Positions 27,069-35,388 of a stretch of 64,000 nt of DNA are shown here, piece by piece. Under the pieces are notes generated by a model that saw nothing but the letters and a program-made list of their open reading frames with translations, had not been told where the DNA came from and ran no database searches. Source of the stretch: Pseudomonadota bacterium (GTDB lineage Bacteria > Pseudomonadota > Gammaproteobacteria > Burkholderiales > Burkholderiaceae_C); assembly GCA_963205115.1 (NCBI GenBank), contig CAUJHV010000074.1, positions 1 to 64,000 of the forward strand. Direction: 5' to 3'. The stretch's first letter is position 1. Every line of letters starts with the position of its first letter. Position numbers and translations under genes: made by a program.

Positions 27069-28385
27069 TCAGCGCGCCAGCAGCGCATTGAGCGTGCGCA
27101 GGTCGTCCGCGGTCAGCACGCCGGCGGCCTGGCGCAGGCGCAGATTGGCCAGCATCACGTCGTAGCGCGCCTTGGCCAGATCACGCTGGGTCGTGAAGAG
27201 CTGGCTCTGCGCGTTCAGCACGTCCAGGTTCACGCGCACACCCACGCGGTAGCCCAGCTGCGTGGCTTCCAGGGCGAGCTGCGTGGAGGCCTCGGCGGCT
27301 TCCAGCGCCTTGACCTGGGCCATGCCCGACTGCAGGCCGAAGTAGGCCTGGCGCGTCAGCTGGGCGACGCCGCGCCGTGCGGCCTCGAGATCGTTGCGGG
27401 ACTTCTCTTCGAGCGCGACGCTTTCCTTCAGCCGGTTCTCGACCGCGCCGCCGGTATACAGCGGCCAGGCCAGTTGCACGCCCAGGGTCACGCTCTTGGT
27501 CGTGCCCGGCGTGGTGGCCAGGTTGCCCGAGGCGTTCTGCATGCCCACTGCGCCGACCGCGTCGACCGTGGGGAGCTTGCCGGCACGTGCCTTGTCGGTC
27601 TCGAGCCGCGCCAGGTCCATGGCCAGGCGGGCCTTGCGCACGGCCGGGTGGCTCTCGTCGCCGCGCGTCACCCATTCTTCGGCGTTGGCCGGTTGCGTGG
27701 GCGGCAGGACGACGGGCTTGACCAGGCCGAAGGGCGTGACGTTCGTGCGGCCCACGACCTGGTCCAGCGCGATCCGCTTGGTGCGCAGGTCGTTGTCCGC
27801 GGCGATTTCTTGTGCCGTGGCCAGGTCGAAACGTGCCTGCGCTTCACGGGTGTCCGTGATCGTGGCGGTGCCGACTTCGAAATTGCGCTTGGCCGACGCC
27901 AGCTGTTCGGTGATCGCGGCCTTGGACGCGCGCGTGGTGTTCAGTGCATCCTGCGCGGCCAGCACGTCGAAGTAGGCCTGGCTGACGCGCAGGATGAGGT
28001 CCTGCTCGGCGGTGACCAAGTCGGCCTGGGCCGCCTGCAGCGACTTCTGGGCCTGCGCGCGGGTGGCGTCGTTGGCCTTGTTGAAAAGCGGGTAGCGGGC
28101 ATTGACGGCCGCGCCCACGGTGTTGGAATCGCCGTTGACCTTGGGCAGTTCGTAGCGGTTGCCCGTGGCGTTGGCGGCGAGCGAGGCCGAGGGCAGGCCC
28201 AGCGCATCGGCCTGCGCGGCCTTGAACTCCGCGGATTGCGCCAGTGCGCGCGACGCCAGGTAGGACGCGTCGTACGAGCGCGCGGCATCGTAGAGCTCCT
28301 GCAGACTCTGCGCATGTGCCGTCGTGCCCCAGGAAGCGATCGCGAGCGTCAGAACCGAGAGCAGGTGGCGGCGGGGTGGGCGCAT
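27069..28385 (-). CDS. TolC-family outer-membrane efflux channel
   Basis: The 438-residue protein has a signal peptide (about 1-26, cleaved after AHA) followed by two repeats of the TolC coiled-coil/beta-barrel fold (SLQELYDAARSYD start, QAYFDVLAAQDAL, and near the end LDVLNAQSQLF). It is probably the outer-membrane partner of the RND pump encoded upstream on the same strand. AAGGA lies about 8 nt before ATG 28385. The open frame extends to 28853, but the signal peptide fixes the start. Confidence 0.93.
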   Translation of the reverse strand: MRPPRRHLLSVLTLAIASWGTTAHAQSLQELYDAARSYDASYLASRALAQSAEFKAAQADALGLPSASLAANATGNRYELPKVNGDSNTVGAAVNARYPLFNKANDATRAQAQKSLQAAQADLVTAEQDLILRVSQAYFDVLAAQDALNTTRASKAAITEQLASAKRNFEVGTATITDTREAQARFDLATAQEIAADNDLRTKRIALDQVVGRTNVTPFGLVKPVVLPPTQPANAEEWVTRGDESHPAVRKARLAMDLARLETDKARAGKLPTVDAVGAVGMQNASGNLATTPGTTKSVTLGVQLAWPLYTGGAVENRLKESVALEEKSRNDLEAARRGVAQLTRQAYFGLQSGMAQVKALEAAEASTQLALEATQLGYRVGVRVNLDVLNAQSQLFTTQRDLAKARYDVMLANLRLRQAAGVLTADDLRTLNALLAR

Positions 28386-28516
28386 GAGGGATCCTTCCGG
28401 GAAAATGGACTTCGAATCGATTTGTAGACGACAACGCCCGAACCTGCAGTCCCTAGGCGACGAAACCTGTCGTGCCGGTGACGACCGGCCGCAGGACGCG
28501 ACAGATCGACATCGGC

Positions 28517-29179
28517 TCAGAACTTGAAGCGGCTGGGCTCGCCGAAACCGGCCAGCCGCGGCGCCACGGTGTCGAAGACATCCACGTGGGACCAGCCGCT
28601 GTCGGACACGCGCGTGAACAGGCGTGCGCGCATGACGGGTGCGTCGCCGACGATGGCCATCAGGCGGCCTCCGGGCTTGAGTTGCTGCAGCAGCGACTTG
28701 GGCACTTCGGCCACCGAGCCGGACAGCAGGATCACGTCCCACGGGCCGCCGGTCGGCAGCTCGCGCGAGGCGTCGCCTTCGACCACCTTCACGCGCGACA
28801 GGCCGGCGCGGTGCAGGTTTTCGCGGGCGCGCGCGGCGAGTTGCGGGTCGCACTCGACGGTGGTCACTTCCTGGGCACGGTGCGCCAGCAGTGCGGCCAG
28901 GAAGCCCGAGCCGGTGCCGATTTCCAGCACGCGGTCGCTGTGCGTGACGCGCAGCTCCTGCATCAGCCGGGCCTCGACCTTGGGCTCGAGCATGCAGGGC
29001 GACCCGGGCTTGTCGGTCAGCGGCACCTGCGTATCGACGAAGGCCATCGCCCGGTGCTTCTCGGGCACGAAGTCTTCGCGCTTGACGGTGGCCAGCAGCG
29101 AGAGCACGACAGGATCGAGCACCTGCCAGGGGCGAATCTGCTGCTCGATCATGTTGAAGCGTGCGAGTTCGGTATTCAT
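28517..29179 (-). CDS. protein-L-isoaspartate O-methyltransferase family protein
   Basis: The 220-residue SAM-dependent methyltransferase has the motif VLEIGTGSGFLAALLA for SAM binding and VTTVECDPQLA for the ribose. Classic Pcm repairs isoaspartyl residues in aged proteins; some family members that sit beside tolC may have other roles. It lies 40 bp after the RND pump gene and 131 bp before the TolC-like gene, all on one strand. ATG 29179 is preceded by a TAGGCT hexamer 7 nt away and lacks a strong ribosome site. Confidence 0.9.
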   Translation of the reverse strand: MNTELARFNMIEQQIRPWQVLDPVVLSLLATVKREDFVPEKHRAMAFVDTQVPLTDKPGSPCMLEPKVEARLMQELRVTHSDRVLEIGTGSGFLAALLAHRAQEVTTVECDPQLAARARENLHRAGLSRVKVVEGDASRELPTGGPWDVILLSGSVAEVPKSLLQQLKPGGRLMAIVGDAPVMRARLFTRVSDSGWSHVDVFDTVAPRLAGFGEPSRFKF

Positions 29180-29219
29180 GGGATGCAGCCTATGGATGTG
29201 CGCGGGACCACCCGGGATT

Positions 29220-32200
29220 CTAGGTCGTGCCCTGGCGTGTGACTGACGCATCGCCGGCCGGCGTTGCCGGCTTGCCGCGCCAGCGCCGGCGGGCCCAGGC
29301 CGCCAGGTCGTCCAGGTACAGATAGATGACCGGCACCACCACCAGCGTCAGCAGAGACGAGGTGATGACACCCCCGATAACCGCCTGGCCCATGGGCGCG
29401 CGCTGCTCGCTGCCTTCGGTCAGCGCGAAGGCCAGGGGCACCATGCCGAAGATCATCGCCAGCGTGGTCATCAGGATCGGCCGCAGCCGCACGCGCGCGG
29501 CCTCCAGCAGCGCGGCCTGGCGGTCCATGCCCTCCTGGCGCGCGCGGTTGGCGAAATCCACCAGCAGGATCGCATTCTTGGTCACCAGGCCCATCAGCAT
29601 GATCACGCCGATGATCGAGAACATGTTCAGCGTGCTGCCCCACAGCAGCAGCGCCAGCACCACGCCGATCAGCGTCAGCGGCAAGGAGCTCATCAGCGCC
29701 AGCGGCTGCAGGAAACTGCGGAACTGCGAGGCCAGGATCATGTAGATGAAGATCACCGCCATGGCCAGCGCCGAGATGGCGTAGGCGAAGCTCTCCTGCA
29801 TGTCCTTGGTGGCGCCGCCGAAGCGCATGCTGTAGCCCGGCGGCAGCGCCGTGGCGTCGATGGCGCGGCGGATGTCGGCCGAGACCTCGCCCAGCGAACG
29901 GCCGCCGGTATTGGCGGTGAATTCGACCTCGCGGTTGAGGTCGCGACGGTTGATCTGGTTCGGGCCGACGCCGGGTTTGAGGTCCGCCACCTGGTTCAGG
30001 CGCACGATGCGCGCCGAGCCGTCCGCCTGCGTGCCCGTCACCAGGCCCAGGCGCTGCAGGTCGGAGAGGTTGTCGCGCTTGTCGGGCGCCAGGCGCACTT
30101 TGATGTCGTGGGTCTGGTCGTTGCTCGCCTGCCATTGGCCGACCGTGTCACCGGCGATCAGCGCGCGCAGCGACGAGGTGATGCTGCCCACCGACAGCCC
30201 CACATCGGCTGCGGCGTCGCGGCGGACTTCCACGCGCACGATGGGCTTGTTCGGCTTCATGCTGGAGTCCAGGTCGAGCAGGCCGGGGATGCGGCGCAGC
30301 CGTGCCTCGAGTTCGTTGGTCAGGCGCTGCAGCTCGTCCAGGTCCGGGCCCTGGATCGACAGCGAGATCGGCTTGGAGCCGCCCACCGCGTCGAGCAGGC
30401 CGACGTGTGTCACGGTGATGCCCGGCACGCTGGCCAGACGCTCGCGCAAGGGCACGGACATCTCGTCGACGCTGCGCGTGCGCGCCGTGCGATCGACCAG
30501 GCGCACGTAGACGCTGGCGTAGTTGCGGCCCTGCGCATTGCCGGTGTTGATGGAGGTGACGGTGTAGCGCACCTCGGGCATCTCGCGCAGGATGGCGTCG
30601 ACCTGGCGCGCGCGGGCCTCGGTGGTCTCGATGGACGAGCCCACGGGTGTGTTGAAGGTGATGGAGGTTTCGGAGAAGTCGGCCTTGGGCACGAACTCCG
30701 TGCCGACCAGCCGTGTCAGCCCGATGGCCGCCGCCAGTGAGAGGACGGCGATGCCCAAGGTGGCCAGCCGGTGCTTCAGCGCCCAGCCCAGCACGGCCAC
30801 GTAGACATCGGCCAGGTGGTGCTGCGCGCGGTCCATCGCATGCGTGACGCGGCCCAGCGTGTGGTCGTACAGGTTGCGCGGCACGAAGGGCTTGCCTTCG
30901 CGGTCGATGGCCGGGTCGTGCCATACCGAGCTGAGCATCGGGTCCAGCGTGAAGCTCACGAACATCGAGATCAGCACCGCCGCGACGATGGTGACGCCGA
31001 ACTCGTGGAAGAAGCGGCCGATGATGCCGCCCATGAAACCGATGGGCAGGAACACGGCCACGATGGACAGCGTCGTGGCCAGCACCGCCAGGCCGATCTC
31101 GTCGGTGCCGAAGAGTGCGGCATCGTGCGGCGACTGGCCCTTCTGCACGTGGCGCACGATGTTCTCGCGCACGACGATGGCGTCGTCGATCAGCAGGCCC
31201 ACGCACAGGCTCAGCGCCATCAGCGTGATCATGTTGATCGTGAAGCCGAAGACCTGCATGAACAGGAAGGTGCCGATCAGCGAGATCGGCAGCGTCAGGC
31301 CCGTGATGACCGTCGAACGCCAGGAATTGAGGAACAGGAAGACGATCAGGATGGTCAGCGCCGCACCTTCGAACAGCGTGCGCTTGACGTTGGCCACGGC
31401 CACGCGGATGGCGCGCGAGTTGTCGCGCACGACGTCCAGCTTCATGCCCGGCGGCAGTTGCGGGCCCATGGCCTGCGTGACGCGGTTCAGGCCGTCGACG
31501 ACCTCGATGGTGTTCTCGCCCTGGCTCTTCTGGACGTCGATGCCCAGCATGCGCCGGCCGTTCAGCAGCGCCAGCGTGTCGATCTCCTCCGGCCCGTCGA
31601 CGACATCGGCCACCTGCCACAGCCGCACGGGCGACAGCGCCGGGCCGCGGCGCCCCACGATGATCTCGCGCAGCTCTTCAGGCCGCTTGACCGCGCCGTC
31701 GATCTGCACGACGCGCTCGGCCTCGCGCGAGCGCAGCGCGCCGGCAGGCAGGTCGCGGTTCTCGGTGCGCAGGGCCGACATCACCTGGTCGGCGCCGACC
31801 CCGAAGGCATCCAGCGCCTGCGGATTGAGATAGATGTTGATCTCGCGCTTGCGTGCACCCACCAGCGTGACCGCGCCGACGCCGCGCACGTTTTCGAGCC
31901 GCTTCTTCAGCACCTGGTCGGCGTAGGTGCTCAGCTCCACCGGCGTGCGCGAGCCGTCGGGCGAGGTCAGCGCCAGCGTCCAGATCGGGCGTGCCGCGGG
32001 GTCGAAGCGCTGCACGCGCGGCTCCTTGACCTCGGTGCGGAACTGCGCGCGCACCAGAGCGAGCTTTTCGCGCACGTCATCCGCGGCCTTGCGCCCGTCG
32101 ATCTCGAGATTGAACTGGACGATGACGACCGAGACGCCTTCGTAGCTGCGCGAGAAGATCTGGTTGATGCCGGCCACGGTGTTGGCCGCTTCTTCGATCT

Positions 32201-32396
32201 TGCGCGTGACCTCGATCTCGACGACCTCCGGCGAGGCGCCGGGGTAATCCGTGCTGACGACGACGAATGGGAATTCGATATTCGGAAACTGGTCGACCTT
32301 CAGCCGGTCGACGGCAAACAGGCCCAGGACCACGAAGGCGAGCATCACCATCACCGCCATGACGGGGTTGGCGATCGAGACGCGGGTGAACCACAT
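29220..32396 (-). CDS. RND-family multidrug efflux pump (inner-membrane subunit)
   Basis: The 1058-residue protein is a full-length HAE1/AcrB-type transporter with the N-terminal helix WFTRVSIANPVMAVMVMLAF, two large periplasmic loops and twelve membrane helices. It has the conserved GLLIDDAIVVRENI segment in the fourth helix region, whose acidic residues carry protons. It should expel drugs or solvents using the proton gradient, with the adaptor 6 bp upstream and the TolC-like channel downstream. The specific substrate is unknown. Confidence 0.95.
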   Translation of the reverse strand: MWFTRVSIANPVMAVMVMLAFVVLGLFAVDRLKVDQFPNIEFPFVVVSTDYPGASPEVVEIEVTRKIEEAANTVAGINQIFSRSYEGVSVVIVQFNLEIDGRKAADDVREKLALVRAQFRTEVKEPRVQRFDPAARPIWTLALTSPDGSRTPVELSTYADQVLKKRLENVRGVGAVTLVGARKREINIYLNPQALDAFGVGADQVMSALRTENRDLPAGALRSREAERVVQIDGAVKRPEELREIIVGRRGPALSPVRLWQVADVVDGPEEIDTLALLNGRRMLGIDVQKSQGENTIEVVDGLNRVTQAMGPQLPPGMKLDVVRDNSRAIRVAVANVKRTLFEGAALTILIVFLFLNSWRSTVITGLTLPISLIGTFLFMQVFGFTINMITLMALSLCVGLLIDDAIVVRENIVRHVQKGQSPHDAALFGTDEIGLAVLATTLSIVAVFLPIGFMGGIIGRFFHEFGVTIVAAVLISMFVSFTLDPMLSSVWHDPAIDREGKPFVPRNLYDHTLGRVTHAMDRAQHHLADVYVAVLGWALKHRLATLGIAVLSLAAAIGLTRLVGTEFVPKADFSETSITFNTPVGSSIETTEARARQVDAILREMPEVRYTVTSINTGNAQGRNYASVYVRLVDRTARTRSVDEMSVPLRERLASVPGITVTHVGLLDAVGGSKPISLSIQGPDLDELQRLTNELEARLRRIPGLLDLDSSMKPNKPIVRVEVRRDAAADVGLSVGSITSSLRALIAGDTVGQWQASNDQTHDIKVRLAPDKRDNLSDLQRLGLVTGTQADGSARIVRLNQVADLKPGVGPNQINRRDLNREVEFTANTGGRSLGEVSADIRRAIDATALPPGYSMRFGGATKDMQESFAYAISALAMAVIFIYMILASQFRSFLQPLALMSSLPLTLIGVVLALLLWGSTLNMFSIIGVIMLMGLVTKNAILLVDFANRARQEGMDRQAALLEAARVRLRPILMTTLAMIFGMVPLAFALTEGSEQRAPMGQAVIGGVITSSLLTLVVVPVIYLYLDDLAAWARRRWRGKPATPAGDASVTRQGTT

Positions 32397-32402
32397 GGCG
32401 GG

Positions 32403-33629
32403 TCAGCGCGCCGCAGCGGAAGCAGGAGCAGATGCGGCCGGCGACTGGCCGGGGGTGCCGCCAGCGGCGGTGCCGCGCGTGGGCCCCGACCCGGCCGCCG
32501 CAGGCTTCCAGCGGACGCCCTCGGGCAGGGGACCGACGCTGCCGGCCACCACACGCGCGCCCTCGCTGAGGCCCTGGGTCACTTCGACCCACTCGCGGCC
32601 ATCGGCCGTGCCGCGCATGCCGGTACGCACGGTCTGAGACACGATGCGATCAGGCTGGGCGACATACACATACGGATCGGCGCGGTCGCTGCGCAGGGCG
32701 GCGGCCGGAACAGCCAGGACCGCGCGGCGCTCGGCCTCGATGCCGCCGCGCGCGAACAGGCCGTGGCGCAGGGCCGGGTGGCTGTCCACCTGCAGGTAGA
32801 CCGGCACGGTGCGCGACCCCGTCTGGGCGCTGGGGCTGATGCGGACCACGCGCGCGCCTATCTCGCCCGAGGCGCCATCGACCGTCAGGTGCGCGGGCTG
32901 TCCGACGCGCACACCGGCCACGTCTTCGGGTGCGAGCGCGGCTTCGATCTCCAGGCGCGAGAGGTCGACGATCTCCAGGATGCGCGTGTCCACGCCGATG
33001 CGCTCGCCCGGTTGCACCAGGCGCTGCGAGACCAGGCCGTTCATCGGCGCGGTCAGCGTCGTGTCGGCGCGCGACTTGCGGGCGAGTTCCAGCCCGGCCA
33101 GCGCAGCCTGCAGCGTGGCCTGCGCGGCGGCTTCGTTGCTGGCCGACGATTCCAGTGCGGTCGAGGAGATGAAACCCTGCGCCACCAGCGCCTTGTTGTT
33201 GGCCAGCGTGCGCTGTGCGATTTCCAGCTGCGCGCGCGCGGCCTGCGCCTGCTGATCGGCCTGGCGCACGCGCCAGTCGAACTCGGTGGTGTCCTGCTGC
33301 ACCAGGACCTGGCCCATGCGCACGCGGTCGCCTTCGCGCACGTTCAGAATGCGCACGTCGGCGGCCACACGCGCCTTCACGAAGGTGCTCTGCGTGGCGC
33401 GCACGCTGCCGGAGAACTCGATGCGCCGCTGCAGTTCCATGCGGCGCACGGGCAGCAAGTCTTCCGCGGGCAGCTCCAGCACCCGCGCCGCCGCTGCCGA
33501 CGCCGCGGCCTCGGGTTGCGCGGCCAGGGCGGCGGCCTTGCGCTGCGACTGCAGCACGCGGTACGTGCCCGCGCCCACCAAGGCCACCACGGCCAGCGCC
33601 GCCAGTCCGATCACCACGGGCTTCTTCAT
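32403..33629 (-). CDS. RND efflux periplasmic adaptor (membrane-fusion protein)
   Basis: The 408-residue HlyD/AcrA-type adaptor has an N-terminal membrane anchor (about 5-25), an Ala-rich stretch, a biotinyl-lipoyl-like domain split by an alpha-hairpin (VKARVAADVRILNVREGDRV and later TLTAPMNGLVSQRLVQPGE), a beta-barrel domain and a low-complexity Ala/Gly/Pro tail. The longer frame to 33998 is excluded because ATG 33629 gives the anchor directly. It overlaps the TetR stop by 4 bp (ATGA), so it is translationally coupled to its regulator. Confidence 0.94.
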   Translation of the reverse strand: MKKPVVIGLAALAVVALVGAGTYRVLQSQRKAAALAAQPEAAASAAAARVLELPAEDLLPVRRMELQRRIEFSGSVRATQSTFVKARVAADVRILNVREGDRVRMGQVLVQQDTTEFDWRVRQADQQAQAARAQLEIAQRTLANNKALVAQGFISSTALESSASNEAAAQATLQAALAGLELARKSRADTTLTAPMNGLVSQRLVQPGERIGVDTRILEIVDLSRLEIEAALAPEDVAGVRVGQPAHLTVDGASGEIGARVVRISPSAQTGSRTVPVYLQVDSHPALRHGLFARGGIEAERRAVLAVPAAALRSDRADPYVYVAQPDRIVSQTVRTGMRGTADGREWVEVTQGLSEGARVVAGSVGPLPEGVRWKPAAAGSGPTRGTAAGGTPGQSPAASAPASAAAR

Positions 33630-34333
33630 GCGTTTCTCTTCGAAGTCTGTGCTTGTTCGGGGCGCGGGCGCAGGCCCTCCAGCACCAGGTCGATCTGTGT
33701 GTCGATCACGGCCGCCTCGTCCTGCGGCAGGCTGTTGCAGGTGGGGCAGGCGCCGACCGAATGTTTGTGCAATGCCAGCAGCAGGGCCGGAGCAATCAGC
33801 GCCGGCACGGCCAGGTCCACCGGCACCGGCCGGAACTCGCCCCGCGCGATGCCGCGCTGCAGGGTCCCGGTCAGCAGCCGGTGCGTCGGTTCGATGACCT
33901 CGCTCATGTAGAACTGGGCGATGTCCGGGAAATTGCGCGCCTCGGCAATGATCACCTTGCAGATGCTGCCGGCAGGCGTCTGGCCCAGGTGCTGCCACAG
34001 CTTGCGCAGCAGTTGGCGCAGCAGTTCGGTGGTCGGCCCGTCGAACTGGTCGGCCATGGCCTGGCCTTCCGCGATGGACACCGACAGGTGCCTGTGGACG
34101 ACGGCCTCGAGCAGGTCGTGCTTGCTGGGGAAGTAGAGATACAGCGTCCCCTTGGACACCCCGGCGCGAGCGGCCACTTCTTCGCTGCGCGTCGCGGAGA
34201 AGCCCTTTTCGACGAACAGCTCCAGCGCGGCATCCAGCAATTCCTGGGGCCGCGCGTCCTTGCGGCGACGGCGCGCGGGGGCGGGCGTCGCCGGTCCGTC
34301 GACGCCCGCGAGAGGTTTGCTGGATTCACGCAT
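33626..34333 (-). CDS. TetR/AcrR-family transcriptional regulator
   Basis: The 235-residue protein has an Arg/Lys-rich start, a TetR helix-turn-helix (about 30-75, ATRSEEVAARAGVSKGTLYLYFPSK) and an all-alpha ligand domain. The first gene of the efflux operon, it should repress its own promoter until a pump substrate binds. ATG 34333 is chosen because the alternative ATG at 34366 would place the operator palindrome inside the coding sequence. The operator sits 3 bp upstream of the start. Confidence 0.94.
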   Translation of the reverse strand: MRESSKPLAGVDGPATPAPARRRRKDARPQELLDAALELFVEKGFSATRSEEVAARAGVSKGTLYLYFPSKHDLLEAVVHRHLSVSIAEGQAMADQFDGPTTELLRQLLRKLWQHLGQTPAGSICKVIIAEARNFPDIAQFYMSEVIEPTHRLLTGTLQRGIARGEFRPVPVDLAVPALIAPALLLALHKHSVGACPTCNSLPQDEAAVIDTQIDLVLEGLRPRPEQAQTSKRNA

Positions 34334-34336
34334 TGT

Positions 34337-34356
34337 TACTGACTGGTTAGTCAGTA
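34337..34356. promoter_or_regulatory. Operator palindrome of the efflux operon
   Basis: TACTGACTGGTTAGTCAGTA has perfect 8-bp arms and a 4-bp centre. It lies between the TetR start codon and the -10, covering the expected transcription start. The layout fits steric repression by the TetR protein. Confidence 0.85.
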
Positions 34357-34385
34357 GTATGCCCAATCCGAGGGGTGCCCGTCAA
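34356..34385 (-). promoter_or_regulatory. Promoter of the TetR-RND operon
   Basis: On the - strand -35 TTGACG (34385-34380), an 18-bp spacer and -10 CATACT (34361-34356). The -10 touches the operator palindrome by one base, so repressor binding would block RNA polymerase. Confidence 0.7.
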
Positions 34386-34441
34386 AGTCAGGGTTTGCAC
34401 GAACGTATGATCCGCCGCTTTGCGCAAGCCGCGAGGACGCG

Positions 34442-35302
34442 ATGCTGGACTGGATGCTGTTGGCCAAGGCGGCCGTGATGGGGATCGTCGAGGGCCTGAC
34501 GGAGTTTCTGCCGATCTCGTCGACCGGCCACCTGATCCTCACGGCCTCGCTGCTGAACTTCCAGGGCGAAGCCGTCAAGGTCTTCGAGATCGCGATCCAG
34601 ACCGGTGCGATGTTCGCCGTAATCTGGGAGTACCGCGCCAAGCTGATGCACACCGTGCGCGGCATCGGCAGCGATCCCGTCGCACGGCGCTTTGCCTCGA
34701 ACGTGTTGATTGCCTTCGTGCCGGCGGTCGTGCTGGGCCTGAGTCTGGGTGGACTGATCAAGCGGCATCTGTTCCACGCGGTGCCGGTGGCGCTGGCCTT
34801 CGTGATCGGCGGCCTGATCATCTTGTGGGTGGAAGGTCGCCACAAGCGTCTGTACGGTGCCATGGACAGCCGCGGAAAGCGCCATGCGCGCGTCGAGACG
34901 GTCGACGACATGACCGCCCTCGACGCACTGAAGGTCGGCCTGCTGCAGTGCCTGGCGCTGATTCCGGGCACCAGCCGCTCGGGCGCCACCATCATCGGCG
35001 CCGTGCTGCTGGGCTTTTCGCGCAAGGCCGCGACCGAGTTCAGCTTCTTCCTGGGCATCCCCACGCTGATGGGCGCCGGCGCCTACTCGGTCTACAAGCA
35101 CCGCGACCTGCTGCGCATGGACGACCTGCCGATGTTCGTGGTCGGCACGGTCGTGTCCTTCGTGGCGGCGCTGCTGTGCATCCGCTGGCTGATCCGCTAC
35201 GTGTCCTCGCACGACTTCGTGCCCTTCGCCTGGTACCGCCTGGTGTTCGGCGGCCTGGTGCTGCTGACGGCCTACACGGGCTGGGTGACCTGGGCCGACT
35301 GA
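34442..35302 (+). CDS. uppP: undecaprenyl-diphosphatase
   Basis: UppP recycles undecaprenyl pyrophosphate to the monophosphate carrier for peptidoglycan and other envelope polymers. The 286-residue integral membrane protein has the catalytic motif EGLTEFLPISSTGHL near the N-terminus and PGTSRSG around residue 180. It is transcribed divergently from the efflux operon. A GAGGA ribosome site lies close to the ATG. Confidence 0.96.
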   Translation: MLDWMLLAKAAVMGIVEGLTEFLPISSTGHLILTASLLNFQGEAVKVFEIAIQTGAMFAVIWEYRAKLMHTVRGIGSDPVARRFASNVLIAFVPAVVLGLSLGGLIKRHLFHAVPVALAFVIGGLIILWVEGRHKRLYGAMDSRGKRHARVETVDDMTALDALKVGLLQCLALIPGTSRSGATIIGAVLLGFSRKAATEFSFFLGIPTLMGAGAYSVYKHRDLLRMDDLPMFVVGTVVSFVAALLCIRWLIRYVSSHDFVPFAWYRLVFGGLVLLTAYTGWVTWAD

Positions 35303-35304
35303 GC

Positions 35305-35325
35305 CGCGCCGGCGGCACCGGCGCG
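35305..35325 (+). terminator. GC hairpin after uppP
   Basis: CGCGCCGG (35305-35312) and CCGGCGCG (35318-35325) form an 8-bp stem with a 5-nt loop, 3 nt after the stop codon. No T-run follows, so it may only stabilise the mRNA end. Confidence 0.35.
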
Positions 35326-35388
35326 CGGCCTGGCCGCCGCGCCGGGCCAACGGGGCCGACCTGAATGGCGGCTGGCCACAATGCCGCC

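Noticed and set aside
30771..33911. Long + strand frame of 1046 codons
   Set aside because: It is antisense to the RND pump and adaptor genes.
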